Shown: positions 1 to 11,548 of the stretch, piece after piece | Position numbering within the stretch: the stretch's first letter is position 1 | How the letters are laid out: each line of letters begins with the position of its first letter | From: an uncultured Pelagibacteraceae bacterium | GTDB taxonomy: Bacteria > Pseudomonadota > Alphaproteobacteria > Pelagibacterales > Pelagibacteraceae | NCBI GenBank assembly: GCA_902573385.1 | Contig: CACGJS010000001.1 | Location: 35,137-99,136, forward strand | Direction of reading: 5' to 3' | DNA: 64,000 bases | Translations under genes and position numbers: made by a program | The notes under the pieces: model-generated | The model's database searches: none | Seen by the model: the letters and a program-made list of their open reading frames with translations, nothing else | Told to the model about the DNA's origin: nothing

Positions 1-1
1 G

Positions 2-1462
2 ATGAATCAATTAAAGGGTAAGGTTACTTTTAATGATGTTGCTGGAGTTGAGGAAGCTAAAGAGGAAGTTGAAGAAGTTGTTGAATTTTTAAAAGACCCA
101 AAAAAATTTAGTAAGCTTGGAGGAAAAATACCGAGAGGTTGTTTACTAGTCGGGCAACCAGGAACAGGTAAAACATTATTAGCAAGAGCAATTGCTGGAG
201 AAGCAGGAGTTCCCTTTTTTACAATATCAGGATCAGATTTTGTTGAAATGTTTGTTGGTGTTGGGGCTTCTAGAGTTAGAGATATGTTTGAACAAGGAAA
301 AAAACATTCGCCATGTATTATATTCATTGATGAGATAGATGCTGTTGGAAGAAGTAGAGGTGCAGGTCTTGGTGGTGGAAATGATGAACGAGAACAAACT
401 TTGAACCAATTATTAGTTGAGATGGATGGATTTGATACCAATGAAGGAGTAATAATTATTGCAGCAACTAATAGGCCCGATGTATTAGACCCAGCTTTGT
501 TAAGACCCGGTAGATTTGATAGACAAGTAGTTGTTGGCCTTCCAGATATTATAGGTAGAGAGAAAATTTTAAAAGTTCATGTTAAAAAAATTAAAATGGC
601 TCCAGATGTGAAATTAAGAACTATAGCGAGAGGAACTCCAGGTTTTTCAGGGGCAGATTTAGCTAATATAGTTAATGAAGCAGCATTATTGGCTGCGAGA
701 AAAAATAAAAGAATTGTTACATTAAATGAATTTGAAGAAGCAAGAGACAAAGTAATGATGGGATCTGAAAGAAGATCTATGGTAATGACAGAGGAAGAAA
801 AAACTCTAACTGCTTATCATGAGGCTGGACACGCAATAGTAACTATCAATGAAGATGCTGCTCATCCTATTCATAAAGCAACTATTATTCCAAGAGGAAG
901 AGCATTAGGAATGGTTATGCAATTACCAGAGAGAGATGAGTTGTCTCAAACAAGAGAACAGCTCCACGCACAATTAGCTATAGCAATGGGAGGAAGAGTT
1001 GCTGAAGAGATAATTTTTGGAGATGACAAAGTAACAACTGGAGCATCTAGTGATATTGAGCAAGCAACAAAGAGAGCAAGGGCTATGGTAATGAGAGCTG
1101 GTTTAAGTAAAGAATTAGGGCCTGTTGCGTATGGAGAAAATGAAGAAGAGGTATTTTTAGGAAGATCAGTTGCAAGAACACAAAATATGTCTGAGGAAAC
1201 CTCAAGAAAAGTTGACTCAGAGATTAGAAAGATTGTGGATAAAGGCTATGAAAGAGCTAGAAAAGTTTTGACAGAAAAAATTGATGACCTACATAAATTA
1301 GCCAAAGCTCTTTTAACATATGAAACATTATCAGGTGATGAAATAGAAAATTTAATAAATAAAAATATTTATCCATCAAATAAAGAAGACTTAAAGGTTG
1401 AAGATGAAGACAAAAGTTCGACTTTAGGATCAATGGGACTTAAGCCAAAAATAGTTCATTAA
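2..1462 (+). CDS. ftsH: ATP-dependent zinc metalloprotease FtsH, 5'-truncated by the window edge
   Basis: Walker [12 protein letters not shown] region, HEAGH zinc-binding motif; the N-terminal TM region lies outside the window. Confidence 0.97.
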   Translation: MNQLKGKVTFNDVAGVEEAKEEVEEVVEFLKDPKKFSKLGGKIPRGCLLVGQPGTGKTLLARAIAGEAGVPFFTISGSDFVEMFVGVGASRVRDMFEQGKKHSPCIIFIDEIDAVGRSRGAGLGGGNDEREQTLNQLLVEMDGFDTNEGVIIIAATNRPDVLDPALLRPGRFDRQVVVGLPDIIGREKILKVHVKKIKMAPDVKLRTIARGTPGFSGADLANIVNEAALLAARKNKRIVTLNEFEEARDKVMMGSERRSMVMTEEEKTLTAYHEAGHAIVTINEDAAHPIHKATIIPRGRALGMVMQLPERDELSQTREQLHAQLAIAMGGRVAEEIIFGDDKVTTGASSDIEQATKRARAMVMRAGLSKELGPVAYGENEEEVFLGRSVARTQNMSEETSRKVDSEIRKIVDKGYERARKVLTEKIDDLHKLAKALLTYETLSGDEIENLINKNIYPSNKEDLKVEDEDKSSTLGSMGLKPKIVH

Positions 1463-1468
1463 TATATA

Positions 1469-2521
1469 ATGAAAAAATATTACACAAGAGTGTGTAATTT
1501 TTACTATGGTGAAAACTCAATTAAATTAATTAAGCAAAAAAAAAGCTTACCTTTAAATGGTAATAAAAAAATTTCTTTTGACCATATAGAAATATTATCA
1601 AGAAATTCAAAAAAAAAAATTCACATAAAAGAAGTAAAGAATCTAACAAAAAATTTAAAAAAAAAGATAAAAAAAGATATTAAAATTATTACTCAAAAAA
1701 AAAATAATTTTTCAAATTTAAATTTTAGTAAAATTCCAAATATTATGGGTATTTTGAATTTGACCCCTGATAGTTTTTCAGACGGAGGAAAATTTAATAA
1801 AGGAAATTTAGGATATGAACAAGCTAAAAATTTATTTAAGTTTGGAGCTGATATAATTGATATAGGAGGAGAGTCAACTAGACCTAAATCTAAAATTATA
1901 AAAAAAGAAATTGAATGGAATAGAATTAAAAAAATATTAACCAAAATAAATAAAAAAATTGTTCTATCATTAGATACAAGAAAATCAGAAATAATGGAAA
2001 ATGGAATTAAAAAAGGAGTTAAATTAATCAATGATATTTCAGGATTAAGTTTTGATACACAAACAATAGATGTCTTAAAAAAATATAAAATACCTTTTTT
2101 TATTCATCATATCCAGGGCACACCATTGACCATGCAAAACAACCCAACATACAAAAACGTATTATTAGACATTTATGATTATTTTGAGAAAAAGATAAAT
2201 TATGTAAGAAAAAATAAAATAAAACATAATAAAATTATACTTGACCCAGGCATAGGTTTTGGAAAAAATTTGAAACATAATTTGAACTTAATAAGTAATA
2301 TTTCTATTTTTCATAGTCTTGGTTTTCCTATATTGCTTGGTATGTCAAAAAAAAAATTTATCAAAGAAATTTCTGGAATTAATGATAGTAGAAAAAGAAT
2401 TGGAGGAACAGTTAGCTCTACAATATTTGCGATGATGCAAGGAGTTCAAATTTTACGAGTTCATGATGTAAAAGAGGTTATTCAAAGCATTAAAGTTTTC
2501 AATGAATTATTAAAAAGATAA
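1469..2521 (+). CDS. folP: Dihydropteroate synthase with Lys-rich N-terminal extension
   Basis: GILNLTPDSFSDGG, DIGGESTRP, ILDPGIGFGK motifs. Confidence 0.93.
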   Translation: MKKYYTRVCNFYYGENSIKLIKQKKSLPLNGNKKISFDHIEILSRNSKKKIHIKEVKNLTKNLKKKIKKDIKIITQKKNNFSNLNFSKIPNIMGILNLTPDSFSDGGKFNKGNLGYEQAKNLFKFGADIIDIGGESTRPKSKIIKKEIEWNRIKKILTKINKKIVLSLDTRKSEIMENGIKKGVKLINDISGLSFDTQTIDVLKKYKIPFFIHHIQGTPLTMQNNPTYKNVLLDIYDYFEKKINYVRKNKIKHNKIILDPGIGFGKNLKHNLNLISNISIFHSLGFPILLGMSKKKFIKEISGINDSRKRIGGTVSSTIFAMMQGVQILRVHDVKEVIQSIKVFNELLKR

Positions 2522-3852
2522 TGAATAAAAAATATTTTGGTACTGATGGAATTAGAGGAACTGTTAATAAAGGAAATATTAATGGCGACATGTTTTTTAA
2601 ATTTGGGCTAGCTGCAGGAACTTTTTTTAAAAATCAAAAAAAATCTAAACAAACTGCAATTATTGCAAAAGATACAAGGTTATCAGGGTATACTTTGGAA
2701 CCCGCACTTGTATCTGGCCTTACATCAGCAGGCATGCATGTCTATACACTAGGACCTTTACCAACAAACGGTCTTGCTATGCTAACTAAATATATGAAGG
2801 CAAATATGGGTATAATGATTACTGCTTCACACAACCCCTATTATGATAATGGATTAAAATTATTTGGTCCAGATGGTTTGAAATTATCAGATAAAATAGA
2901 GAGGAAAATCGAAAATTTGATTGACAAAAAAATAGACAAACAATTATCTAACCCAAAAGTCCTTGGAAGAGTAAAGAGGCTAGAGAATGCAACTGAAGAA
3001 TATATTAAAATTCTTAAAAAAAATTTTCCTAAAAATTTTAATTTAAAGAAATTAAAAATAGTTATCGATTGTGCAAATGGTGCTGGATATAAGTCAGGTC
3101 CCAAACTGTTACAGTCTTTAGGAGCTAAAGTGATATCAATAGGTATCAAACCAAATGGCTTAAATATAAATGAAAAATGTGGATCTACAGTTCCAAAGAA
3201 AATTCAACAAGCTGTTAAGAAATATAGGGCACATATTGGAATTTCTTTAGATGGGGATGCGGACAGAGTAATTATGTGTGATGAAAATGCAAATATTATT
3301 GATGGCGACCAAATAATAGCAGCATTAGCTAAAAGATGGAAAAATAAAAAAATGTTACGAGGTGGGGTAATTGGAACTTTAATGTCTAATTATGGTGTAG
3401 AAAAATTTTTTAAATTTAACAATATAAAGTTTCTAAGAGCAAATGTTGGTGATCGTTATGTAAAAGAAAAAATGAAAAAAAATAATTTTAATCTAGGTGG
3501 TGAACAATCAGGTCATATTATTCTAGGTAAATTTGCAACAACAGGCGATGGTTTATTGGTTGCTCTAGAAGTTTTATTTTCATTAAGAAAAGGAAAAAAG
3601 GCTAGTACATTTTTTAATGTTTTTAAAAAGACACCTCAAATTTTAGAAAACATAACAGTAAGAGATAAAAATATTATAAATGAGATTAAAGTTAAAAAAG
3701 CTATTAAATTAACAAAAAACTTAATCAACGGGCAAGGCAGAATGCTTGTTAGAAAATCAGGAACTGAACCAAAAATTAGAATAATGGGAGAGAGTCAAAA
3801 TAAAAAATTACTTATAAAATGTATTAATATCATAAAAAAAGAAATCAGATAA
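2521..3852 (+). CDS. glmM: Phosphoglucosamine mutase
   Basis: FGTDGIRG, TASHNP, DGDADR, RKSGTEPKIRIM motifs. Confidence 0.96.
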   Translation: MNKKYFGTDGIRGTVNKGNINGDMFFKFGLAAGTFFKNQKKSKQTAIIAKDTRLSGYTLEPALVSGLTSAGMHVYTLGPLPTNGLAMLTKYMKANMGIMITASHNPYYDNGLKLFGPDGLKLSDKIERKIENLIDKKIDKQLSNPKVLGRVKRLENATEEYIKILKKNFPKNFNLKKLKIVIDCANGAGYKSGPKLLQSLGAKVISIGIKPNGLNINEKCGSTVPKKIQQAVKKYRAHIGISLDGDADRVIMCDENANIIDGDQIIAALAKRWKNKKMLRGGVIGTLMSNYGVEKFFKFNNIKFLRANVGDRYVKEKMKKNNFNLGGEQSGHIILGKFATTGDGLLVALEVLFSLRKGKKASTFFNVFKKTPQILENITVRDKNIINEIKVKKAIKLTKNLINGQGRMLVRKSGTEPKIRIMGESQNKKLLIKCINIIKKEIR

Positions 3853-3853
3853 G

Positions 3854-4666
3854 ATGAGCCCAAAATCAAAAATATTAATAATTGCAGGATCAGACTCATC
3901 TGGTGGCGCCGGCATACAAGCTGATATTAAAACGGTCACAGCATTAGGTTCTTATGCCATGACATCTATAACAGCAGTTACGATTCAAAATACTACTGGT
4001 GTAAAGTCAATAGTTTCAATTAACCCAAGAGAGATATCTAGTCAAATTGAATTTACCTCCAAGGATATTAGGCCTGATGCTATAAAAATTGGAATGCTTC
4101 ACTCTTCAAAAGTAATAAAGTCTGTAATTCATTCATTGAATATTATTAATGTTAAGAAAATAATTTTAGACCCAGTTATGATTGCTAAAGGTGGCGCTAG
4201 ATTGATAGATGAAAAAGCCATTGATTTATTAAAAAATAAATTAATAAAAAAAGTTAGCTTAATAACTCCCAACATTCCTGAAGCAGAAATATTAACTAAT
4301 ACTAAAATAAAGACTAAAGAAGATATGATCTTTGCAGCAAGCTTATTGATTAGTATGGGTGCGAAAAATGTTTTTATAAAAGGAGGACATCTACATTCTA
4401 AAAACGTTTATGATATTTTTGTTAATAAAAAAGAGATTGATATTATAAAGAATAGAAGAATTACAACCAGCAATACACATGGAACTGGATGCACCTTATC
4501 TTCTGCCATTACTACATTTTTTTCATGTGGAAAAACTCTAAAGAAATCTTGTGAGCTAGCCACTAAGTATGTAAATCAATCCATAAGATCTAATCTTAAT
4601 TACGGTAAAGGTCATGGTCCAATAAACCATTTAAGTTCAAGTTTTATAGAGAAGAAATTTAGATAA
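3854..4666 (+). CDS. thiD: Hydroxymethylpyrimidine/phosphomethylpyrimidine kinase
   Basis: [18 protein letters not shown] and [11 protein letters not shown] motifs. Confidence 0.93.
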   Translation: MSPKSKILIIAGSDSSGGAGIQADIKTVTALGSYAMTSITAVTIQNTTGVKSIVSINPREISSQIEFTSKDIRPDAIKIGMLHSSKVIKSVIHSLNIINVKKIILDPVMIAKGGARLIDEKAIDLLKNKLIKKVSLITPNIPEAEILTNTKIKTKEDMIFAASLLISMGAKNVFIKGGHLHSKNVYDIFVNKKEIDIIKNRRITTSNTHGTGCTLSSAITTFFSCGKTLKKSCELATKYVNQSIRSNLNYGKGHGPINHLSSSFIEKKFR

Positions 4667-5958
4667 TGAAAAATGTAGTTGTCGTTGGTTCACAGTGGGG
4701 AGATGAAGGAAAAGGAAAAATAGTTGATTGGTTGTCTGACCAGGCAGATGTTGTTATTCGTTTCCAAGGTGGTCATAATGCTGGACATACATTGGTAATC
4801 GATGGAGTTACATATAAATTAAGATTGCTTCCTTCAGGAATTGTTAGAAAAAATAAAATATCAATAATCGGTAATGGGGTTGTTGTTGATCCTTGGGCTT
4901 TATTAGAGGAAATTGAAGAAATAAAATCTAAAGGTGTCAATGTAAGTGAGGAAAATTTTATAGTTTCAGAATCTGCAAATCTTATCCTACCTTTTCACAG
5001 AGAAATGGATGAAATTAGAGAAGATGCGGCTGGTAAAAGCAAAATTGGAACTACTAGACGTGGAATAGGTCCTGCATATGAAGATAAAGTAGGAAGAAGA
5101 TCTATTCGAGTTATGGATTTAAGGTCTGAGAGCAATCTTGATCATAGATTAGAAACAGTATTATTACATCATAACGCAATTAGAAAAGGACTTGGAAAAA
5201 AAATATATAAAAAAGATCAACTTAAAAAAGAACTTTTAAAAATAGCTCCAAAAATATTGAAATTTTCACAACCAGTTTGGCTTAGAATAGACGAGTATAA
5301 ACGACAAGGAAAAAAGATATTATTTGAAGGTGCACAAGGAATTTTATTAGATGTTGATCATGGAACATATCCATTTGTAACATCTTCAAATACTGTTGCA
5401 TCTAGTGCGGCAACTGGTACTGGTTGTGGACCAAATTCAATTAATTATGTTCTTGGAATAACAAAAGCTTACACGACCAGAGTGGGAGAAGGACCCTTTC
5501 CAACAGAATTGCATGATCATACTGGAGAGTTACTTGGTTCAAGAGGAAAAGAATTTGGAACAGTTACAAGTAGAAAAAGAAGATGTGGATGGTTTGATGG
5601 AGTTTTGGTGAGACAAACAATTAAAATTTCAGGCATTGATGGCATAGCATTAACTAAATTAGATGTTTTGGATGAATTAGATGAAATTAAAATGTGTATC
5701 GAATACGATCTAGATGGAAAAAAAATAGACTATCTTCCTGCAGCTGTTGAAGATCAATTAAAGATAAAACCTATTTATAAAAAATTCCCTGGTTGGAAAA
5801 CGGCAACTAATGGAATTAAAAACATTGAAGCCCTTCCAGAGAATGCAAAAAACTATATTTATGCTTTAGAAGATTTTATTGGTACAAAAATTTCAAGTAT
5901 ATCAACTAGCCCAGAACGAGAAGACACAATTCTTTTAGAAAATCCTTTTGAAGTTTAA
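4666..5958 (+). CDS. purA: Adenylosuccinate synthetase
   Basis: [36 protein letters not shown] motifs. Confidence 0.97.
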   Translation: MKNVVVVGSQWGDEGKGKIVDWLSDQADVVIRFQGGHNAGHTLVIDGVTYKLRLLPSGIVRKNKISIIGNGVVVDPWALLEEIEEIKSKGVNVSEENFIVSESANLILPFHREMDEIREDAAGKSKIGTTRRGIGPAYEDKVGRRSIRVMDLRSESNLDHRLETVLLHHNAIRKGLGKKIYKKDQLKKELLKIAPKILKFSQPVWLRIDEYKRQGKKILFEGAQGILLDVDHGTYPFVTSSNTVASSAATGTGCGPNSINYVLGITKAYTTRVGEGPFPTELHDHTGELLGSRGKEFGTVTSRKRRCGWFDGVLVRQTIKISGIDGIALTKLDVLDELDEIKMCIEYDLDGKKIDYLPAAVEDQLKIKPIYKKFPGWKTATNGIKNIEALPENAKNYIYALEDFIGTKISSISTSPEREDTILLENPFEV

Positions 5959-6848
5959 TTAATAGGTAGTAAATTTCTTGATTTAGCTGCATTGAGCATA
6001 TGCTTTTGAATTTTTTCAAAAGCTTTGTTTTCTATTTGTCTAACCCTTTCTCTACTAATTTTATACTTTTTACTTAACTCTTCAAGAGTTGTTGTTTCTT
6101 CATTTAATCTTCTTGAATATAAAATTTCTTTTTCTCTGTTATTTAAAATCTTAATAGAATCAATTAGTAAATCTTTTCTATTCTTCATTTCTTCTTGTTG
6201 AGCAAACTTTAAGTCATGATCAAGCTCTTTATCAGCTAACCAATCTTGCCACTCATCACCATCCTCACCAACTGGAGCATTTAATGAAAATTCTTTACCT
6301 GACAACCTTCTATTCATTGAAACAACTTCATCTTTGCTTACATCTAGCTTTTCTGCAATTTCATTTACATGCTCTTCTCTTAAATCTCCTTCACTTTTTG
6401 GAGCAATTTGGTTTTTTATTTTTTTTAGATTAAAAAATAATTTTTTTTGAGCTGTTGTTGTACCTATTTTTACTAAGCTCCAGGACCTTAGAATATACTC
6501 TTGAATTGAAGCTTTAATCCACCACATTGCATAAGTTGCTAGTCTAAAACCTTTCTCAGGTTCAAATTTCTTAACCGCTTGCATTAAACCAACATTGCCT
6601 TCAGAAATCATTTCATTGATTGGCAACCCATAACCTTTGTAACCCATTGCAATTTTGGCAACTAATCTTAGATGACTTGTTACAAGTTTTTCAGCTGACT
6701 TAATACTACCTGTGGTCTTCCAATTTTTTGCTAGCATATATTCTTCTTCGGCATCTAGCATTGGAAATTTTTTAATTTGTGCAAGATAAATAGATAGACC
6801 ACCTTCATTTGAAAGTGTAGGAAGATTATTATTAGTTGTTGCTGCCAT
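5955..6848 (-). CDS. rpoH: RNA polymerase sigma-32 factor
   Basis: sigma-70 region 2 ([26 protein letters not shown]), RpoH-box-like [11 protein letters not shown]-terminal [19 protein letters not shown]. Confidence 0.95.
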   Translation of the reverse strand: MAATTNNNLPTLSNEGGLSIYLAQIKKFPMLDAEEEYMLAKNWKTTGSIKSAEKLVTSHLRLVAKIAMGYKGYGLPINEMISEGNVGLMQAVKKFEPEKGFRLATYAMWWIKASIQEYILRSWSLVKIGTTTAQKKLFFNLKKIKNQIAPKSEGDLREEHVNEIAEKLDVSKDEVVSMNRRLSGKEFSLNAPVGEDGDEWQDWLADKELDHDLKFAQQEEMKNRKDLLIDSIKILNNREKEILYSRRLNEETTTLEELSKKYKISRERVRQIENKAFEKIQKHMLNAAKSRNLLPIN

Positions 6849-6890
6849 AATATAAGTTTATTTAATTAACTTTAATAATATTTCAATACT

Positions 6891-7871
6891 TTATTTATTA
6901 GTGTTTCTAAGTAATTTTAGTATATTTTCAAGGTCTTGTGGCAGAACTGATGAAAAAATCATTTCTTTATTAGTTTTAGGGTGAATAAATCCTAGTGTTT
7001 TTGCATGAAGAAACTGTCTATCCAATTTATAAATTAAATTTTCTAAATTAGTTGCTATATTTTTAAGTTTTTTATATTTTTTTTTATATTTATTATCTCC
7101 AAGAATACTATTACCCATATGTTTCATATGAACTCTTATTTGGTGGGTTCTTCCAGTTTCAAGTTTACATTCAACTAGACTTAGTGTTGGGGTTTTATCA
7201 TTCTCAAAAATTTCAAGAGTTTTATAATTTGTGATAGCTCTTTTTCCTTTAGAGTCACTTACTTCCATCATTTGTCTATTTTTTGAACTTCTAGTTATAA
7301 AAGTATCAATTCTACCTGAGGAAGGTCTAAGCTTTCCCCAAATTAAAAGTTGGTAAATTCTAGTAATTGTATGTTTGCTAAATTGAAGAGATAGGTTTTC
7401 ATGAGTTTCGTTATTTTTGGCTATGACAATTAATCCTGAAGTATCTTTATCAATTCTATGAACAATACCTGGCCGAAGTTCATCACCGATTGTTGAAAGA
7501 GCATTTTTATTATAACTCATTAAAGCATTTACGATCGTTCGATCATAATTTCCAGCTCCTGGATGCATAATAATACCCGAAGGTTTATTTATTATTAATA
7601 AATCTTTGTCTTCATGAATAATCTCAAGTTTAAAATCGTATGGTTTTAAAGAAGGTATCTTAGGTTTTGGAATTTCAAGTATTAAAATATCTCCTTTAGA
7701 TACTTTTTTAGAAGGAGTATTTATTATTCTATTATTTAACTTTAATTTTTTTTTTAAGATTAAATTTTTAATTCTTGTTCTACTAATCAACTTCTCTCTT
7801 TTGTTTATAAAAACATCAACTCTTAGACTATTTTCATCTGACTTTACTATTAAATTAATGTTTTTTTTCAT
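6891..7871 (-). CDS. rluD: RluA/RluD-family 23S rRNA pseudouridine synthase with S4 domain
   Basis: INKPSGIIMHPGAG, GIVHRIDKDTSGL and GRTHQIRVHM motifs. Confidence 0.85.
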   Translation of the reverse strand: MKKNINLIVKSDENSLRVDVFINKREKLISRTRIKNLILKKKLKLNNRIINTPSKKVSKGDILILEIPKPKIPSLKPYDFKLEIIHEDKDLLIINKPSGIIMHPGAGNYDRTIVNALMSYNKNALSTIGDELRPGIVHRIDKDTSGLIVIAKNNETHENLSLQFSKHTITRIYQLLIWGKLRPSSGRIDTFITRSSKNRQMMEVSDSKGKRAITNYKTLEIFENDKTPTLSLVECKLETGRTHQIRVHMKHMGNSILGDNKYKKKYKKLKNIATNLENLIYKLDRQFLHAKTLGFIHPKTNKEMIFSSVLPQDLENILKLLRNTNK

Positions 7872-7894
7872 AAAATGTAATATTAATACTATAT

Positions 7895-7971
7895 GCGCTT
7901 GTAGCTCAACTGGATAGAGCGCCTGACTTCGGATCAGGAGGTTCTGGGTTCGACTCCTAGCAGGCGCACCA
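7895..7971 (+). tRNA. tRNA-Arg (anticodon TCG), CCA encoded
   Basis: GCGCTTGTAGCTCAACTGGATAGAGCGCCTGACTTCGGATCAGGAGGTTCTGGGTTCGACTCCTAGCAGGCGCACCA: acceptor stem GCGCTTG/CAGGCGC, anticodon loop CTTCGGA, T-loop TTCGACT. Confidence 0.95.
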
Positions 7972-7972
7972 C

Positions 7973-8779
7973 TTATTCACCAATATTTATTAAAGATCCC
8001 TTTTTTCTGGCCTGAGCAAAGGAATAATAAAATATTGAAATTGCAATAATTAAGTAAAGTGCATTCAAGTAAAAAGCTTGGACTATGTTTTCATAGTTAA
8101 CAGTTTGGTCAATTAATATACTTCTGGCTTCTTCAAAAATATAAACCAAAGGAAGTCCAAATGCTATTGATTGAAATATTTCAGGTAAGGTTTCTATTGG
8201 ATAGTAGACACAACCAAAAGGCGCTAATAAAAATAAAGTTGACCATGAAATATTTTCAAAAGATGGTCCAAACCTTAATAGTCCAGCAGACACTAATAGA
8301 CCTAAGGTTATCCCAAAAATATATAGACTTAAGAAAAGGAAAAATAAAGGAATACCTAGATTTAGAAGAGATATTCCAAATAAAGGAGAAGTTAGAAGTA
8401 TTGCTGGTACTAGTCCTATTAAAGCTCTAACTAATGCTGTAAAAACTAATGAAGTAATTATTTCACTCATCTTCATTGGTGCAATAAATAAATTAGTGAA
8501 GTTTCTACTCCATATTTCTTCTAAAAATAAAATATTAAAACCTATACTTGTTCTAAATAAAAAATCATAAAGAATAGCGCAAGAAAGAATAACTCCAATT
8601 GCACCACTATAATAGGTGCTATGTGAAGCAAAAAAATTTGAAATAAAGCCCCAAAGAGTAATTTGTATAGTGGGCCAATATACTAGATCCAAAACTCTTG
8701 GAAAAGATTGGGTAATTAAAAAAAAATGTCTTAAAAAAAGACCATAAATTCTATTAAAACTCATTTTAATTCCTTGCAA
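7973..8779 (-). CDS. ABC-2 type transporter permease
   Basis: multiple hydrophobic TM segments; overlaps and follows an ABC ATPase gene on the same strand. Confidence 0.85.
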   Translation of the reverse strand: MQGIKMSFNRIYGLFLRHFFLITQSFPRVLDLVYWPTIQITLWGFISNFFASHSTYYSGAIGVILSCAILYDFLFRTSIGFNILFLEEIWSRNFTNLFIAPMKMSEIITSLVFTALVRALIGLVPAILLTSPLFGISLLNLGIPLFFLFLSLYIFGITLGLLVSAGLLRFGPSFENISWSTLFLLAPFGCVYYPIETLPEIFQSIAFGLPLVYIFEEARSILIDQTVNYENIVQAFYLNALYLIIAISIFYYSFAQARKKGSLINIGE

Positions 8780-9488
8780 GTTTTAAAAAAACTTCCTCTA
8801 AATTTTTTCTACCATGTTTATTAATTAATTCGTCGTGATTGCCTTTATCTATAATTATTCCATCCTTCATCATCAATATTAAATCACACAATCTCTTCAC
8901 TTCGTTCATATTATGAGAGGCAAGTAATACTGATATCTTTTTATCTTTTTTATAATTTTCTAAAAAAGTTCTAATAAAATCTCCTGTTTCTGGATCAAGA
9001 GAAGCTGTTGGTTCATCTAAAAGAAGTACTGTTGGATTATTAATCAAAGCTTTAGCTAAACTTACCCTATTTTTTTGACCAGAAGAGAGTTCACCAGTTA
9101 CTTTTTTTAATAAATTTTCAAGTCTTAATTCATTAGCTAAATATTCGATTCTATGATTTAAATTTTTGACACTATATAATTTACCATAAACAATTAAATT
9201 TTGTTTTACTGTCAGTTTTTTAGGTAATTCAATATATGGAGAAATAAAATTCATTTTATGGAGAAGAGAAATTCTATGATCTTCAATATTCATTCCGTTT
9301 ATTAATACAGAACCACCAGATGGTTTTAATAAACCAAGTATCATAGCTATAGTGGTAGTCTTTCCACATCCATTTGGGCCAAGCAAACCTATAATTTCAT
9401 TTTCTTTAATTTTGAAATTAATATTTTTTACAGCTATTTTAGAATCATAAGATTTTGAAAGATTTATAACTTCGATTGAATTTTGCAT
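8766..9488 (-). CDS. ABC transporter ATP-binding protein
   Basis: GPNGCGKTTT Walker A, LSSGQKNRVSLAKAL signature, LLLDEPTASLD Walker B. Confidence 0.95.
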   Translation of the reverse strand: MQNSIEVINLSKSYDSKIAVKNINFKIKENEIIGLLGPNGCGKTTTIAMILGLLKPSGGSVLINGMNIEDHRISLLHKMNFISPYIELPKKLTVKQNLIVYGKLYSVKNLNHRIEYLANELRLENLLKKVTGELSSGQKNRVSLAKALINNPTVLLLDEPTASLDPETGDFIRTFLENYKKDKKISVLLASHNMNEVKRLCDLILMMKDGIIIDKGNHDELINKHGRKNLEEVFLKLARN

Positions 9489-10420
9489 TAAAATCTAGAT
9501 GCTCTCTTTAATCTATCATTTATTGATTTACCTAAACCAATATTAGGAATTTTTTCAACAGCAATTGATTTATATCCTTTATTCTTTATTTTTCTTAAAT
9601 ATGAATATAAATTTTTAGCAGCTTCTTTTAGATCATTTTTTTTACTCAAATAAAAATAATTAAAACTTTTTATTTTTTTCTTTTTTACTAAAAGATAAGC
9701 TTCATTTTTTTTAGGTTTTAAAGCATTCATTCTTAAAGGAATTCCCGGTGAGTAATGTAATTTTGATTGACCAGGAGCAATTTTTTTAGAGGGATTTATA
9801 TTAATCTTAATTTTTTTATTTAAAACACTTTCAATTTTAGAAACTTCTAATCCACCCAATCTTAATATTTGTGGAAATTTTGTTAAATCTATTATAGTTG
9901 ACTCAAGCCCAATTTTTGATTTTCCACCATCTAAAACATAATGAATTTTTTTGCCAAAATCATCTTTAACATCAGAAGCCTTTACAGCACTTACTTTGGT
10001 ACTAATATTTGCACTAGGTGCAGCTAGAGGATAGTTTAAATCATTTATCAATTTTTTGAAAACTCTGTGTTTTGGAAACCTAACTGCTAAAGTTTTTTTA
10101 TTATTTGTAACAATTTTAGATATTTTTGAATTTTTTTTTAAATGTAAGACAAAGGTTAATGGGCCAGGACAAAATTTTTTATAAAGTTTAAGAAATTCAT
10201 CACTTATTAAACAATCATTTTTTAAATCACTAATGTTAGAGTAATGAACAATTAGGGGGTTAGATTTAGGTCTTTTTTTTAATTTAAATATCTTTTTTAC
10301 TGCATAACTTGAAAAAGCATTAGCAGCTAAACCATAAACTGTTTCAGTGGGCACTCCTATACAGTAATTTTTATCTAGGTATTTTTTAGCTTTTTTGATA
10401 TTTGATTGATTAAATTTCAT
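9488..10420 (-). CDS. L-threonylcarbamoyladenylate synthase (Sua5/YrdC/YwlC family)
   Basis: PTETVYGLAANA, KRPKSNPLIVH, CPGPLTFVL, APSANIS, plus C-terminal Sua5-like domain. Confidence 0.92.
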   Translation of the reverse strand: MKFNQSNIKKAKKYLDKNYCIGVPTETVYGLAANAFSSYAVKKIFKLKKRPKSNPLIVHYSNISDLKNDCLISDEFLKLYKKFCPGPLTFVLHLKKNSKISKIVTNNKKTLAVRFPKHRVFKKLINDLNYPLAAPSANISTKVSAVKASDVKDDFGKKIHYVLDGGKSKIGLESTIIDLTKFPQILRLGGLEVSKIESVLNKKIKININPSKKIAPGQSKLHYSPGIPLRMNALKPKKNEAYLLVKKKKIKSFNYFYLSKKNDLKEAAKNLYSYLRKIKNKGYKSIAVEKIPNIGLGKSINDRLKRASRF

Positions 10421-10440
10421 GTATTAATAGTTACTAATAT

Positions 10441-10686
10441 ATGAAAGATAAAAATTTACCAAACGATAATAACTCTCAATCACTTGAAGAATTAACGAAT
10501 GATGTAAATAATATTATTGAATTACTAGAAAAAGAAAAAGATCTTCAAAAATCTATAGATACTTATCAAAAACTATTAAGATTAAATAATATTATAGAAA
10601 AAAAATTTCAAAAAAACTCTAAAAAAATTAGTGAAGAAACTAAACAAAAAATAAATCTTGTGATGAGAAAAAAAAATGAAAAGTAA
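10441..10686 (+). CDS. xseB: Exodeoxyribonuclease VII small subunit
   Basis: small acidic/helical ORF immediately upstream of ispA-dxs, a common context for xseB; weak sequence motif. Confidence 0.7.
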   Translation: MKDKNLPNDNNSQSLEELTNDVNNIIELLEKEKDLQKSIDTYQKLLRLNNIIEKKFQKNSKKISEETKQKINLVMRKKNEK

Positions 10687-11548
10687 ACTTATAAAAGTAG
10701 CTAAAGATACAAATTCTTTTTTAAAAAATTTTTTAAAAAAACAGAAAAAAACAGAATTAATTCCTGCAATGAATTATGGATTATTTTCTGGCGGAAAAAG
10801 AATTAGATCAAAAATTTTATTAGATATAGGTTTTTTATTTAAAGTAGATTATAAAACTTTAATTATCATTGGATCGGCAGTTGAATGTATACATGCATAC
10901 TCTTTAATTCATGATGATTTGCCATGTATGGATAATGATAAAATGAGAAGAGGAAAGTTATCAACGCATGTTAAATTTGGAGAGTCTACTGCCGTATTGG
11001 CTGGTAATTCTCTTTTAACAATGGCATTTGAAATTTTAACAAGCTTAAATTTAAATATAAGCGAAAAAATAAAAATAAACTTAATTAAAAAACTATCTGA
11101 ATGTTCTGGCCATTTGGGAATAGCAGGAGGTCAATTTTTAGATTTAAGCTTTGAAAAAAAAAATATCTCAAAAAATAAAATTATAGATATGGAGATAAAA
11201 AAAACAGGAAAACTTTTTAGTTTTTGCTGCATGGCTCCAGCAATTATTAAAAAAAAAAGTCTCAAAGAGATTAAATTTTTTGAAAAGATTGGATCTGATA
11301 TTGGTTTATTATTTCAAATCGCTGATGATTTAATTGATCTTAAGGGATCAACCAAAATAGCTGGAAAAAAAACTGGAAAAGATAAAAAAAGAGGAAAAGC
11401 TACTCTTATAAGTTTACTTGGACATAAAAATGCTATTAAATATAGCAACAATATTAAAAGTAAAATTATTAAAGATTTAAAAAAATATGGTTCTAAATCA
11501 AAAAATATTAATGAAACTTTAAATTATATTTTATTAAGAAATAAATAA
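10676..11548 (+). CDS. ispA: Farnesyl/geranyl diphosphate synthase
   Basis: [17 protein letters not shown] and DDLIDLKG motifs. Confidence 0.92.
   Translation: MKSKLIKVAKDTNSFLKNFLKKQKKTELIPAMNYGLFSGGKRIRSKILLDIGFLFKVDYKTLIIIGSAVECIHAYSLIHDDLPCMDNDKMRRGKLSTHVKFGESTAVLAGNSLLTMAFEILTSLNLNISEKIKINLIKKLSECSGHLGIAGGQFLDLSFEKKNISKNKIIDMEIKKTGKLFSFCCMAPAIIKKKSLKEIKFFEKIGSDIGLLFQIADDLIDLKGSTKIAGKKTGKDKKRGKATLISLLGHKNAIKYSNNIKSKIIKDLKKYGSKSKNINETLNYILLRNK

Noticed and set aside
7-441. 144-aa minus-strand ORF antisense to ftsH
   Set aside because: Shadow of conserved FtsH coding sequence; no independent support.
8161-8430. 89-aa plus-strand ORF inside the ABC-2 permease
   Set aside because: Antisense shadow ORF with biased composition; the minus-strand permease is well supported.
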